Origin: Streptomyces himastatinicus ATCC 53653
GTDB taxonomy: Bacteria; Actinomycetota; Actinomycetes; Streptomycetales; Streptomycetaceae
NCBI RefSeq assembly: GCF_000158915.1
Contig: NZ_GG657754.1
Span: forward strand, 10,739,064 to 10,803,063
Direction: 5' to 3'
DNA: 64,000 nt
Shown: in pieces, positions 15,256 to 24,026 of the stretch
How the letters are laid out: every line of letters starts with the position of its first letter
Numbering within the stretch: the stretch's first letter is position 1
Made by a program: the position numbers and the translations under genes
Notes under the pieces: generated by a model
Databases searched by the model: none
What the model saw: only the letters and a program-made list of their open reading frames with translations
Told to the model about the DNA's origin: nothing

Positions 15256-16320
15256 TCACTGCTGACTCGACGGGTCGGCACCGTGCCATGCGGCTCGCAA
15301 CAGTCGCCTCAGATCATGACGGGCCACAGGGCGCGGGTTGTTGGCCGGGACCACCTCCAGGATCGCGCGTACGGCATCATCGATATCCGCCTCGTCGAAC
15401 CCGTGGTCGCGCAGTGCTTCCGGCGCGTCCACCGCACGACGCAGCCGCTGGAGGCCCTCAACGGCCGACGCCGCGCCGAACGCTTCCGCGATCCGGCGCT
15501 CGGCCTCCGGGGCGGCGGGTGCGTTGAACGCCAGCACGTACGGCAGCACGATCGCGTGCGTCTGGGCGTGTGGCAAGTCATACGCGCCACCCAGCACATG
15601 GCAGATCTTGTGATGGAGTCCCGAGCCCGCCGAGGAGAACGCCACCGCCGACAGATAGGCCCCGTACAGGACCCGCTCGCGGCCCTCGAGCCCGGTCGGG
15701 TCGGTCACCACGGTCGGCAGCCCCGCCGCCAGGGCGCGGATGCCCTCTCCCGCCAGCGCCTGGTCCACCGGGTCGGTGCGCGGCGCCCACAGGGAGTCCA
15801 CGCAGTGTGCGAGGGCGTTGAGCCCCGAAGCCACACTCATGGCCACCGGCAAGGAGAGCGTCAGCGTCGCGTCGTACACGATCGAACGAGGCAGAACCCG
15901 CGCGTCCACGCCGGTCGTCTTGCGGGTCCCCTCGGTCAGGCCCCAGACGCTGGTGGCCTCCGACCCCGCGTACGTCGTGGGTACGGCCACGATGGGGAGC
16001 CCGCTGGTCAGCGCGACCGCCTTCGCGAGTCCGGTCGTGGAACCCCCGCCGACGCTGACCAGGAGGTCCACCTCGTGTGAGGCCGCCACGGCGCGTGCCC
16101 GCTCGGCCGAGGCGACCGGTACATGCATCACCACCTCGTCGTGGCGGACCGCCACCGGCACCTGGGCGGTGACCTTCTCGTCCAGACCCGCCACGGAGCG
16201 GGCCGCGATCACCATCGCCCGGGAGCCGCCCAGCCGCTCCACCTCGGCGCGCACCGCCGCCGGAGCGTCGCCGGGTGCGAAACACACGCGCTGCGCCAGG
16301 GTTTCATGCTCGAACCGCAC
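15256..16320 (-). CDS. Maleylacetate reductase (iron-containing alcohol dehydrogenase family)
   Basis: 354 aa from GTG 16320, with AAGGAGAAGG upstream. Dinucleotide-binding and substrate motifs typical of this family are visible: SVGGGSTTGLAKA (about 95-107), IVAVPTTYAGSEAT (about 115-128), LHHKICHVLGG (metal region in other family members) and PHAQTHAIVLPY. It reduces maleylacetate to 3-oxoadipate with NAD(P)H, the step after intradiol cleavage of hydroxyquinol. The dioxygenase gene ends 28 bp upstream, so both steps are encoded in sequence. It is the last gene of a long minus-strand operon. Confidence 0.88.
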   Translation of the reverse strand: MRFEHETLAQRVCFAPGDAPAAVRAEVERLGGSRAMVIAARSVAGLDEKVTAQVPVAVRHDEVVMHVPVASAERARAVAASHEVDLLVSVGGGSTTGLAKAVALTSGLPIVAVPTTYAGSEATSVWGLTEGTRKTTGVDARVLPRSIVYDATLTLSLPVAMSVASGLNALAHCVDSLWAPRTDPVDQALAGEGIRALAAGLPTVVTDPTGLEGRERVLYGAYLSAVAFSSAGSGLHHKICHVLGGAYDLPHAQTHAIVLPYVLAFNAPAAPEAERRIAEAFGAASAVEGLQRLRRAVDAPEALRDHGFDEADIDDAVRAILEVVPANNPRPVARHDLRRLLRAAWHGADPSSQQ

Positions 16321-16348
16321 GTGAGCCTTCTCCTTCTGTGCGTGGAGA

Positions 16349-17248
16349 TCATGTCCGCTGAGGGGCGAGCACGATGTCGAACCGCACCCGGGACCAGCTC
16401 CGTCCCGACAGGTCGCGCCCGTCGGGAGCCGGTGTGCCGGCCGGCTGCCGTTCGAAGCGCTTGACGAGGGATTCCTTGACGCCGAACACGGCGTCGGAGC
16501 CCAGCAGGCTGTCGCCCTCGACGAAGATGTGGGTGACGAGGGTGCGCAGGCCGGGCGAGGCGGCCATGAAGTGCAGATGGGAAGCGCGCAGGGGTGAGCG
16601 CGCGGTCTTGTCGAGCAGGGTTCCGACGGGCCCGTCATGGGGAATGGGGTACGGCGTGGGGGTGAGTCCCCAGAATGCGTAGGCGCCCTGGTCGTCGGTG
16701 TACAGGTGGGCCCGGGCGGCCAGGTGGCCGTCGTCGTGCTGCACGTCGTAGAGGCCGTCTTCGTCGGCTTCCCATACCTCGAGGCGTGCGCCGGGGACGG
16801 GGTTGCCGTCGGTGTCGGTGACGGTGCCCTCGACCCAGCAGGGTTCTCCGGGGGCGCCTGCGGCCATGTCGCCGCCCGGGGCGATCTCGGGGGAGCCTTC
16901 GACGAAGAACGGGCCGACGACGGTGGCCTCGGTGGCGCCCGCGGTGGCCTCGTGGTTGACGTTGATGGTCTGCATGGAGGCGCCGAGGACGTCGGACAGC
17001 AGCACGAACTCCTGGCGGCGGTCGGTGGTGATGTGGCCGGTGGCGGTGAGGAAGTCGATGGCCTGCTGCCATTCGGCTTCGGTGAGGCGGACCTCGCGGA
17101 TGAAGGCGTGCAGGTGGCGCACCAGGCCCTGCATGAGTTCCTTGAGCCGGGCATCCGGCGTGTTGTGGAACGAGGCGAGCACCGTGCGGACCAACTCGTC
17201 CTCGACGTGACGTTGCCGGTCCGGCACCGCGGGAGTGGTGGTGGTCAT
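16349..17248 (-). CDS. Intradiol ring-cleavage dioxygenase, probably hydroxyquinol 1,2-dioxygenase
   Basis: 299 aa. An N-terminal helical dimerisation domain (to about 100, with [15 protein letters not shown]) precedes the intradiol catalytic domain ([13 protein letters not shown], then [32 protein letters not shown], and SHLHFMAA with a later THIFVEGD). The two Tyr and two His Fe(III) ligands of intradiol enzymes fall in these segments. Coupling with maleylacetate reductase indicates hydroxyquinol (benzene-1,2,4-triol) rather than catechol as substrate, giving maleylacetate. ATG at 17248 with GAGGACC upstream. Confidence 0.88.
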   Translation of the reverse strand: MTTTTPAVPDRQRHVEDELVRTVLASFHNTPDARLKELMQGLVRHLHAFIREVRLTEAEWQQAIDFLTATGHITTDRRQEFVLLSDVLGASMQTINVNHEATAGATEATVVGPFFVEGSPEIAPGGDMAAGAPGEPCWVEGTVTDTDGNPVPGARLEVWEADEDGLYDVQHDDGHLAARAHLYTDDQGAYAFWGLTPTPYPIPHDGPVGTLLDKTARSPLRASHLHFMAASPGLRTLVTHIFVEGDSLLGSDAVFGVKESLVKRFERQPAGTPAPDGRDLSGRSWSRVRFDIVLAPQRT

Positions 17249-17284
17249 GGTGAGGGTCCTCCTGACGTGGGCGTGGTGATTGTC

Positions 17285-17731
17285 CTACCCGGAGGCGCGC
17301 CGGGTTCGACGCTCGTCATGGACGATGACGGCGAGCAGGCCCCCGGCGAGGGCGAGGTTCTTGAGGAAGTCGCCTTGCTGGTGGGCGCGTTGCGGGCCAT
17401 CGGGCTGGGTCCAGAAGGGGAAGGCGGCGAGGGTGGTGGGGACCAGCGAGCCGGTGAGCGCCGTCGCGCAGGCCGCGGGCGCGATCCCGGCCGCCAGTGC
17501 GGCTCCCGCGGTGACATGGACGGCCGCGTTGGCGCGGACCAGCTGGCGGTCGGTGAACCGGTCCAGGAGTGGCGCCGCACGGCGGCACCGCTTCAGGAAG
17601 GTTTCCGCTCCCCGCGCGGGGCCGTCCGGGTGCCGCCACACGTGGCGGCCTCCGGAGACGAAGACGGCGGCCAGCGCGAGATGGGAGAGCGCGCGGCCGA
17701 TGGTGTCGTAGCGCGGTGGTGTGTCAGGCAT
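17285..17731 (-). CDS. DoxX-family membrane protein
   Basis: 148 aa with about four hydrophobic segments (LALAAVFVSGG, AGAALAAGIAPAACATAL, VPTTLAAFPFW, LALAGGLLAVIV). The sequence DGPARGAETFLKR and the spacing fit small DoxX-like proteins, whose function is mostly unknown; some help membrane redox or thiol systems. The start overlaps the hydrolase stop by 8 bp, so it belongs to the catabolic operon. A role in quinone-related redox protection is possible but speculative. Confidence 0.75.
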   Translation of the reverse strand: MPDTPPRYDTIGRALSHLALAAVFVSGGRHVWRHPDGPARGAETFLKRCRRAAPLLDRFTDRQLVRANAAVHVTAGAALAAGIAPAACATALTGSLVPTTLAAFPFWTQPDGPQRAHQQGDFLKNLALAGGLLAVIVHDERRTRRASG

Positions 17732-18695
17732 GCCATGGATCCGTTCGCAGGTGGCGGTCGAAGAAGCGCTCGATCAGTGCGGGGGTCAGCAGCACGGGGC
17801 GTTCGACGTCCGGGGCGCGGGGCGACAGCGCGGTGGCCGTCATGGGGTGCAGTTCCCAGTCGCCGGTGTTGAGGAAGCCGTGGTCGGCGCCGTGGACCAG
17901 CAGCAGATGGGACTCGGCGCCCGCCGCGCGCAGGGCGTCGTGGAGCCGGTGACTTTGTGCCGGTCCGACGAGGAGGTCGGCGTCGCCGTGCAGCAGGAGC
18001 ACGGGCGGTACACGCGGGTGGGCCTGCCGGGCCGGGCTGGCCTCGACGGCGGTGGCGGCCCGGTCCGACGGGCGTCCGCCAAGGAGGCCCCAGGCCGGAT
18101 CGGAGAGGTCCACGCCCAGCACCCCACCGGGCAGGGCGTCGTCGTTGAGACGCAGCAGATCCGTCGGGGGATAGCCCGCCACCACGGCTCGTACACCGGG
18201 CTCCGCGGGGGAGCCGTCGGCGTCGGCCGCGAAGGCCGCGAGCAGTGCCAGGTGCGCGCCCGCGGAGCTGCCCCACAGTCCGATCGACGCCCGGTCCAGG
18301 GCATGGGTGTCCGCGATGGCGCGCAAGTGGCGCAGCGCGGCGAGGACGTCATGCAGTGGGGCGGGCCAGGGGGAGACCTCGGAGGAGCGGTACTCGATGT
18401 CCGCCATGGCGTATCCGCGTTCGGCGAAGAGCCGGGTCAACCGGGGCCCGTACCCCCGCCGTTGGTTGCGCCAGCCACCGCCCGCGAGCCACACGATCAC
18501 CGGTGTGGGAGTCGGCGCGGATTGCGGCAGATACAGGTCCATCCGCAGGTCCGTGCCGTACGCGAGGTCGCGCACCACCCGGACGTCGGCCTGGGCGGTC
18601 TGCTCGGGGGGACGCGGTGCGCGGCTGAGCCCTTCCATGAAACGGCCCATGACGTCGGCGTTGTTCGCCCGCACCCGCGTGATGTCACTGGTCAC
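17724..18695 (-). CDS. Alpha/beta-hydrolase (HSL/BD-FAE-like esterase)
   Basis: 323 aa from GTG 18695, overlapping the previous gene by 11 bp. The nucleophile elbow GSSAG (in LWGSSAGAHLALL), the acid in LLHGDADLLV and the histidine in HGADHGFLN form the catalytic triad. An LAGGGW segment replaces the HGG oxyanion motif. The closest known types are carboxylesterases and BD-FAE-like enzymes. In this operon it may hydrolyse an ester or lactone intermediate or an aryl ester substrate; the real substrate is unknown. Confidence 0.83.
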   Translation of the reverse strand: MTSDITRVRANNADVMGRFMEGLSRAPRPPEQTAQADVRVVRDLAYGTDLRMDLYLPQSAPTPTPVIVWLAGGGWRNQRRGYGPRLTRLFAERGYAMADIEYRSSEVSPWPAPLHDVLAALRHLRAIADTHALDRASIGLWGSSAGAHLALLAAFAADADGSPAEPGVRAVVAGYPPTDLLRLNDDALPGGVLGVDLSDPAWGLLGGRPSDRAATAVEASPARQAHPRVPPVLLLHGDADLLVGPAQSHRLHDALRAAGAESHLLLVHGADHGFLNTGDWELHPMTATALSPRAPDVERPVLLTPALIERFFDRHLRTDPWHA

Positions 18696-19092
18696 CGGCT
18701 CGCCCCCGGGCGGTTACGGCCAGCAGGGGGAGCGTACGGCGCCTTCTCTCGCGGTGTTCGGCGAGCCGCTGCTGATAGTGCGGTGCGAGCATGTCCGGGG
18801 TCCACTCCATCTCGTGGTCCAGTGTGACGTCGACAGCGGTGACCCCCGGCAGCGCGGCGAGCCGCTCGCGCGCTTCGTTGGCGAACGAGCCCAGCAGCAT
18901 GCAGGTGGGGTCGGTGAGCCCGAACATCACACTGATCCGCTGCCCGCCGCCGTCGTCGCTGTCGTCACGCACCTGAATGTCGCTGATCAGTCCCATGTCG
19001 TCCATCCCGGCCGGGACCCCGGCGGTGATGCTGCACGGGTCGGTGATGCCGTTGAGCACCTCTCGGATCCGGGCCTCGGTGACGCCACCCAT
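18685..19092 (-). CDS. DUF59/MIP18-family metal-sulfur cluster assembly protein
   Basis: 135 aa. An ATG at 19092 shares one base with the stop of the upstream amidohydrolase gene (TGATG). The N-terminal REVLNGITDPCSITAGVPAG and MGLISDIQV, then MFGLTDPTCMLLGSF, LPGVTAVDVTL and EWTPDMLAP match the DUF59 fold of SufT/PaaD-like proteins. Such proteins mature Fe-S clusters in target enzymes, as PaaD does for phenylacetyl-CoA epoxidase. An assembly factor dedicated to the Rieske or [2Fe-2S] enzymes of this locus is a reasonable inference. Confidence 0.85.
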   Translation of the reverse strand: MGGVTEARIREVLNGITDPCSITAGVPAGMDDMGLISDIQVRDDSDDGGGQRISVMFGLTDPTCMLLGSFANEARERLAALPGVTAVDVTLDHEMEWTPDMLAPHYQQRLAEHRERRRRTLPLLAVTARGRAGDQ

Positions 19093-20165
19093 CAGGCCAC
19101 CACGCTCGTCGCGGACTCGGTCTTCCCGCCCCAGGGCTGGGCCAGTTCGGTGGTGTCGAACTCGTCGCCGGCGATGGTGGCGCGCAGCTCGGCCTCGTCG
19201 ATGCCGTGCAGCCGCAGGAAGTTGCGGCCGAGGATGTTCTTCTTGGCGTCCAGGGTCAGTGGTTCCACGCCGCGTTCCTCGATCAGGTCCCGCGGTGTAT
19301 CGAGATCCCAGAACGCCTCGATCAGCGGGCGCGGATGGGCCGCGATGACTCCGGTGCCCCAGATGACGCGCTCGGCACCGCCCGGGACCGCGAGGAAGGC
19401 CCCGATCGCTTCGGCGAACCGGCGCGGCGCGGTCCGTGCCAGGGCGGAGGTCACCTCCAGGTTGACCACGACGTTCGGGGCGCACTCCATCAGCATCGCG
19501 GTTTCCTCGACGAACGCCAGCCCGCCGTGCACCACCTCGAAGGTCAGGTCGGGGAACGCCGCCGCGGCGCCCTCGATGTCGTCGATCCGCAGCGCGTGGG
19601 CCGGGCCGGGGCCGACCGGGAGCGCCTTGTGGATGCCCACGACCTTCAGCCCGCGCTCCACGGCCCGCTCGAACACCGGGTAGCACACCTCCGGATCACT
19701 CATGTCCAGCGAGGTGACCCGGCCCTCGACCAGGTCGATCGGGTAGAGCTTGAGCGCGTTCACCCGGTGCTCGTCGACCAGTTCGTCGACACGGTCCACC
19801 GCGCCCGGCCGCAGCGGGGACACCGCGCCGTAGACCAGCACCCGGTTCGGCCACAGCTCCCGCATCGTGAGGCCGCTGGACAGACGGGAGCCGCCGTCGC
19901 GGAAGTGTCCGTAGATCGGTGTCTCGTGGTAGATGATGATGTCGGACTGGCTCTCCGCCAGGATCGACCGCCCGATGGCTTCGGCGCCCGCGCCGTGGTT
20001 GAGATAGAGGGATTTCTCGATGGCGTAGCCGGGGCCGCCGAACTTCTGGTGCTGGCGGTACATGTGCTCGCCGATCGCGCGGCCGAAGGCCGGGTCGACG
20101 CAGTTCTCGGGCAGGAAGTTGTAGTCGTGTGCCACGCCCTCGACCACAAGGACATCTTCGATCAT
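19092..20165 (-). CDS. Amidohydrolase-family protein with an altered metal site
   Basis: 357 aa, ACMSD/gamma-resorcylate-decarboxylase-like fold (amidohydrolase_2). The usual N-terminal D-x-H-x-H is absent; the start reads VVEGVAHDYNFLPEN. Candidate ligands in later strands are GIHKALP and FEVVHGGLA, but the usual GSDxP aspartate motif near the C-terminus reads WGTGVIAAHPRP. Family members act as metal-dependent decarboxylases or hydrolases on aromatic acids. The altered site suggests a different metal geometry, a divergent reaction or a structural role. Its place in the operon suggests it removes a carboxyl or acyl group before hydroxyquinol is formed. Confidence 0.78.
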   Translation of the reverse strand: MIEDVLVVEGVAHDYNFLPENCVDPAFGRAIGEHMYRQHQKFGGPGYAIEKSLYLNHGAGAEAIGRSILAESQSDIIIYHETPIYGHFRDGGSRLSSGLTMRELWPNRVLVYGAVSPLRPGAVDRVDELVDEHRVNALKLYPIDLVEGRVTSLDMSDPEVCYPVFERAVERGLKVVGIHKALPVGPGPAHALRIDDIEGAAAAFPDLTFEVVHGGLAFVEETAMLMECAPNVVVNLEVTSALARTAPRRFAEAIGAFLAVPGGAERVIWGTGVIAAHPRPLIEAFWDLDTPRDLIEERGVEPLTLDAKKNILGRNFLRLHGIDEAELRATIAGDEFDTTELAQPWGGKTESATSVVA

Positions 20166-20215
20166 CGTGTGCTCCTTCGGCTGTCGTTCCCTGAGGTGGG
20201 CTCGTGCGTTCGCGC

Positions 20216-20638
20216 TTACGCCAGCAGCCCTGTGATGCTCTTCAGCGCCGCCACAGCGAGGCGGTCGTCGGTGGCCCCGTCGGCGCCACCGATGCCGATG
20301 CCGCCGATGACCTCGCCGTCGTCCACGACCACCGGCTGTCCCCCGGGTACCGGCAGCAGGTGGCCGTCGACCAGATGGGGCGGGGCGGCGGCCATGGCCG
20401 GGTCCGTGGCGAGCGCCGCGAACGCGGAGGTGGTCATGCCGGTGACGGCCGCGGTGTAGGCCTTGCGGCGCGCGGTTTCGACCCCGATGGGTCCGACTCC
20501 GTCGTCGCCGAGCAGCACCTTGGTGATGCCGCTGCGGCCCACGACCACGACGCAGATACGCGCGCCCTCGGCTCGGGCCGCCTTCAGCGCGGCCTCGGCC
20601 GCGCCGTACGCGATGGCGTAGGTCAGGGGTTCCCTCAT
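20216..20638 (-). CDS. GlcG/HbpS-like heme-degrading or cofactor-binding protein
   Basis: 140 aa. ATG 20638 overlaps the GMC stop (ATGA). AIAYGAAEAALKAARAEG, CVVVVGRSG, ARRKAYTAAVTGMTT, and GGQPVVVDDGEVIGGIGIGG are the conserved blocks of the GlcG/HbpS fold, including the final VGGIGVSG-like strand. These small proteins occur beside oxidoreductases; HbpS binds heme, but most members are uncharacterised. Here it probably assists or protects the coupled GMC oxidoreductase or the downstream amidohydrolase. Confidence 0.82.
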   Translation of the reverse strand: MREPLTYAIAYGAAEAALKAARAEGARICVVVVGRSGITKVLLGDDGVGPIGVETARRKAYTAAVTGMTTSAFAALATDPAMAAAPPHLVDGHLLPVPGGQPVVVDDGEVIGGIGIGGADGATDDRLAVAALKSITGLLA

Positions 20639-22305
20639 CCTGCGGTCCTCTCGGGGAGCGGGGCGGCGGTGGGACCGGAGGCGGCCGGGACCCCGCGGAT
20701 CAGGTCCGACGCCTTCTCGGCGACGGCGATGACGGTGGCGTTGATGTTCGCGCCGGGCACGCTCGGCAGCACCGACGCGTCGACGACGCGCAGCCCGTCG
20801 ATTCCGCGGACCCGCAGATCGGGGTCGACGACGGCGCTCTCGGAGGTGCCGATGGCGCAGGTGCCGCAAGCGTGGTTGGCGGAGTAGCCGGTCTCCCGCA
20901 GATAGCGGTCGAGGTCCTGGTCGGTGGTCATGCCGGGGCCCGGTGCGAGTTCCGCCCCGATCATCGGGGCGACCTCGGGGCTGCGCAGGATGGCCAGCGT
21001 GGTGCGCACGGTTTCCCGCAGCGCGACGACGTCCTCCGGCTCGGTGAGGAGGTTGAACGTGATGCGCGGAGTGGCCGTCGGGTCGGCGGACCGCAGCCGG
21101 ACCTCGCCACGGCTGCGTGGGGTGGCGACGGCGTTGAGGGCCACGCAGCGGCGGTTGCGCAGTGGCCGGACGCCGGGGAACCAGGGCCGGGCGTCGAACC
21201 CGCCGGCCAGGATGCCGAGGAATCCGTCGGGGCGGTCCAGACCGGGGCGGGTCCGGACGTAGGCCGACAGGAATTCGGGCATCTGGGCCAGCGGGCCGCT
21301 CCCGGCGACGAGCCAGCGCAGCGCGTGGCGCACCAGACGGTCCGCGCGCAGGTGCTCGTGGAAAGTCACCGGTTCCGTGACGTCGAACAGCACGGGCGCG
21401 GCCGGATGCTCTTGCAGATTGGCGCCGACGCCGGGAAGGTCCACCACCGATTCGATGCCGTGCCCGCGCAGGTGCTCGGCCGGTCCTATGCCTGAACGCA
21501 TCAGTATCTGCGGCGAGTTGTACGTTCCGCCGCAGAGCGCGACCTCGCGGGTCGCCCGGACCACCCGGCTCCGTCCGCCTTTCACGACGCGGACGCCGGT
21601 GGCGCGTCCGTTCTCCAGGAGGAGTGTGTCCACCAACACCCCGGTGAGCAGGGTGAGGTGGGGCCGTCGCCGCAGCGCGGGGCGCAGGTAGGCGGCCGCG
21701 GTGCTGTGGCGCCGTCCGCGGCGGATGGCGGTCTCGTTCTGGCCGGCGCCGGTGGGGTCGCCACTTTGCGTGTCGTCGGGGAACCCGATGCCCAGCGATC
21801 GGGCGGCGCGGTCGAGCCGCCGTCCGAAGGTGCTTCTTCCGGGGGAGGTCGACACGGTGACGGGCCCGTAGCCGCCGTGGTGTTCGGTGTCGCCGCGCCA
21901 ACTGTTCTCGGAGCGGCGGAAGTAGGGAACGAGGTCGTCCCAGCCCCAGCCGGTGGCACCCGCCGTGACCCAGTCGTCGTAGTCGAGACGGTGTGCGCGG
22001 ACGTGGGTGGAGCCGTTGATCGAGCCGGTCCCGCCGACCAGACGGCCACGGGGCACCGGAATGTGTCTCCCGTTCAGTCCCGGTTCGGGCTCCGTCTCGT
22101 ACCCCCAGCCGATTCCCTCGCGCCCCGACAACAGCCCGACCCCGAGGGGCATGTGCACCAGCAGGCCGCGGTCCGCGGGCGGGCCGGCCTCGATCAGCAG
22201 TACGCGTGTCCCGGGGTCGGAGGACAGGCGTGCGGCGAGGACGCAACCGGCCGTGCCCGCGCCGACGACGACGTAGTCGTACTCGGCGCCGTGCCCGGCG
22301 CTCAT
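20635..22305 (-). CDS. GMC-family FAD-dependent oxidoreductase
   Basis: 556 aa. The N-terminal FAD motif VVVGAGTAGCVLAARL (about 12-27), the RGRLVGGTGSINGST signature, CGGTYNSPQILMRSGIG (GMC signature 2) and the C-terminal NHACGTCAIG with GANINATVIAVAEKASD are all present; the catalytic His lies in NHACGT. GMC enzymes oxidise alcohols, for example aryl or sugar alcohols, to aldehydes or ketones. First gene of the catabolic operon and divergent from the Rieske oxygenase gene. Its ATG (22305) overlaps the stop of a very short upstream ORF that has the only strong ribosome site in the region. Confidence 0.9.
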   Translation of the reverse strand: MSAGHGAEYDYVVVGAGTAGCVLAARLSSDPGTRVLLIEAGPPADRGLLVHMPLGVGLLSGREGIGWGYETEPEPGLNGRHIPVPRGRLVGGTGSINGSTHVRAHRLDYDDWVTAGATGWGWDDLVPYFRRSENSWRGDTEHHGGYGPVTVSTSPGRSTFGRRLDRAARSLGIGFPDDTQSGDPTGAGQNETAIRRGRRHSTAAAYLRPALRRRPHLTLLTGVLVDTLLLENGRATGVRVVKGGRSRVVRATREVALCGGTYNSPQILMRSGIGPAEHLRGHGIESVVDLPGVGANLQEHPAAPVLFDVTEPVTFHEHLRADRLVRHALRWLVAGSGPLAQMPEFLSAYVRTRPGLDRPDGFLGILAGGFDARPWFPGVRPLRNRRCVALNAVATPRSRGEVRLRSADPTATPRITFNLLTEPEDVVALRETVRTTLAILRSPEVAPMIGAELAPGPGMTTDQDLDRYLRETGYSANHACGTCAIGTSESAVVDPDLRVRGIDGLRVVDASVLPSVPGANINATVIAVAEKASDLIRGVPAASGPTAAPLPERTAG

Positions 22306-22325
22306 GCGGGAGGTCCAGACATCAT
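22302..22325 (-). CDS. Candidate 7-residue leader ORF coupled to the GMC gene
   Basis: AAGGAGA (22334-22328) is a strong ribosome site placed before tandem ATGs at 22325 and 22322. The frame reads MMSGPPA and ends in TGA overlapping the GMC start ATG (ATGA). The GMC gene itself has only a weak ribosome site, so its translation probably depends on ribosomes finishing this ORF. Not known as a gene; inferred from signal layout only. Confidence 0.45.
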   Translation of the reverse strand: MMSGPPA

Positions 22326-22527
22326 CGTCTCCTTCGGCTGGGTTTCGGCTCCGGAGGAACGCGCGCTGGAGGCGAGGAGCGCGAGGAGGCGCGGGCGGGC
22401 CGTCGCTCGCGCGGCGCGTTCCGGGGTGGTGCGATCGCGAGACGGCGGGAGTCCGCGAGCGGCTCGTCGCCTCGGCGCGAAGCCAACGTAACAGGGCGGT
22501 CGGCGCCCCGAAAGGGTCTGCAAGTAA

Positions 22528-22579
22528 TTCATCAAAGCAGGTCAGGCGCGTTGACAGTTTTTCATCAGGGCCGTACAAC
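22528..22579 (+). promoter_or_regulatory. Promoter of the Rieske operon with TTCATCA repeats
   Basis: TTGACA (22551-22556), a 17-bp spacer and TACAAC (22574-22579) make an unusually good housekeeping promoter for this genome. TTCATCA occurs at 22528-22534 and again inside the spacer at 22561-22567, suggesting a regulator site. The rest of the 382-bp gap between the divergent GMC and Rieske genes holds no gene I can support. Confidence 0.65.
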
Positions 22580-22687
22580 GGAAGGTGCCCGCAGGTTCGC
22601 CGCACGATGTCCGGCCCTGCCCGTGGCCTCATTTCGCGCCTCACTTCACGCGTCCGCGCCACCTCAATGCCGAGGAGATGGTTCAGC

Positions 22688-24019
22688 ATGACCGACACCA
22701 CCGTGACCGATACGCCCGTGGCCGACACGGGAACCGGCTACGGGCGTAAGCCCTCCTCTCACGACGCCCGCCTGACGGAAGTCGGCCCCGGCATGCCGAT
22801 GGGCGAGGCACTGCGCCGCTACTGGCAGCCGATCGCCAGTTCCACCGCGCTCACCAGCGACGTTCCGCACCGTGCCCGCCTCCTGGGCGAGGATCTGATC
22901 GTCTTCCGGGACGGCCGGGGCCGCCCCGGCGTCGTCTTCGAACGGTGTGCGCACCGCGGCAGCAGCCTCTTCTACGGCCGTATCGAGGAGGACGGCATCC
23001 GCTGCTGCTACCACGGCTGGAAGTTCGACGTGCGGGGCCACTGCCTGGAACAGGCATGTGAACTCGACGGCGGCCGCCGCCGCAACCTCGCCCGCCAGCC
23101 GTGGTATCCGGTGGAGGAGCGGTACGGTCTGGTCTTCGTCTACATGGGCCCGCCCGAGCACAAGCCCCCGCTGCCGCGCTTCGACAGCCTGGAGCCCCTC
23201 GGGGAGGGCGAGAACCACTACACCAGCTGGACGGTCCCCGGCACCGAGGTCATCGGCATGGAACAGGACTACAACTGGCTCCAGCTGTACGAGAACGCCG
23301 TCGACCCCGTGCACGCCTCGTGGCTCCATTCCACACACAGCGGGTTCCAGTTCCAGGGGACCGGCACCACCGGCTTCCCCGAGCACTTCTACGACGCGAG
23401 CACCGTCGCCGAGCGCGTCACCTACCACCGCACCGATCACGGCGTGAAGTACGTGCAGCGCTACCAGGACACGAAGGGCCCCGACGGGGCTCCGGTGGAC
23501 ATCGACTGGTCGGTGGAGCTCCACCTGCCGAACATCATCGCCCTGCCCGACTTCGTCCGGGTGACCCCCGACGCCCGGCACGACATGCTGATCTGGGTCG
23601 TCCCCGCCGACGACACCCACCACCGGCTGGTCTTCTCCATCCGCGCCGCCGACCCGGCCCGGCTCGAATCCTTCGTCTTCGGCATCAGGCAGAACGGCAA
23701 GGACAACTGGGAGATGACCGACGAGGAGCGGCGGCGCTTCCCCGGCGACTACGAGGCCCAGCAGTCCCAGGGCGACATCACCCAGCACTCCGAGGAGACC
23801 CTGGCCCCGTCCGACCGCGGGGTGGTCATGCTCCGGCGCATGCTGCGCACGATGATCGACGACGTCGAGGCGGGGCGGAAACCGCTCGGCGTCGGTGCCC
23901 CGGGCGAGCCGGTCCGCCACGTGGAAGCCGGTGCCTTCATCCGGCGGGAGCCGGGGGACGAGGCCCCGAAACCGGCCGGTGCGGACGAAGCTGCCACGCC
24001 GACGGCGGCAGGGGCGTGA
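22688..24019 (+). CDS. Rieske non-heme iron oxygenase, catalytic subunit
   Basis: 443 aa. The Rieske centre is Cys87-x-His89 and Cys106-x2-His109 (ERCAHRG...CCYHGWKF). The mononuclear iron site is Asp206, His209, His214 in AVDPVHASWLHSTH. A single-component alpha subunit of the phthalate 4,5-dioxygenase/vanillate O-demethylase kind; there is no classical beta subunit. It probably hydroxylates or O-demethylates an aromatic acid using electrons from the reductase encoded 7 bp downstream. The ATG at 22688 is preceded by GAGGAG about 10 nt upstream. The Ala/Pro-rich C-terminal tail is not conserved. Confidence 0.9.
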   Translation: MTDTTVTDTPVADTGTGYGRKPSSHDARLTEVGPGMPMGEALRRYWQPIASSTALTSDVPHRARLLGEDLIVFRDGRGRPGVVFERCAHRGSSLFYGRIEEDGIRCCYHGWKFDVRGHCLEQACELDGGRRRNLARQPWYPVEERYGLVFVYMGPPEHKPPLPRFDSLEPLGEGENHYTSWTVPGTEVIGMEQDYNWLQLYENAVDPVHASWLHSTHSGFQFQGTGTTGFPEHFYDASTVAERVTYHRTDHGVKYVQRYQDTKGPDGAPVDIDWSVELHLPNIIALPDFVRVTPDARHDMLIWVVPADDTHHRLVFSIRAADPARLESFVFGIRQNGKDNWEMTDEERRRFPGDYEAQQSQGDITQHSEETLAPSDRGVVMLRRMLRTMIDDVEAGRKPLGVGAPGEPVRHVEAGAFIRREPGDEAPKPAGADEAATPTAAGA

Positions 24020-24026
24020 CCGAGGC

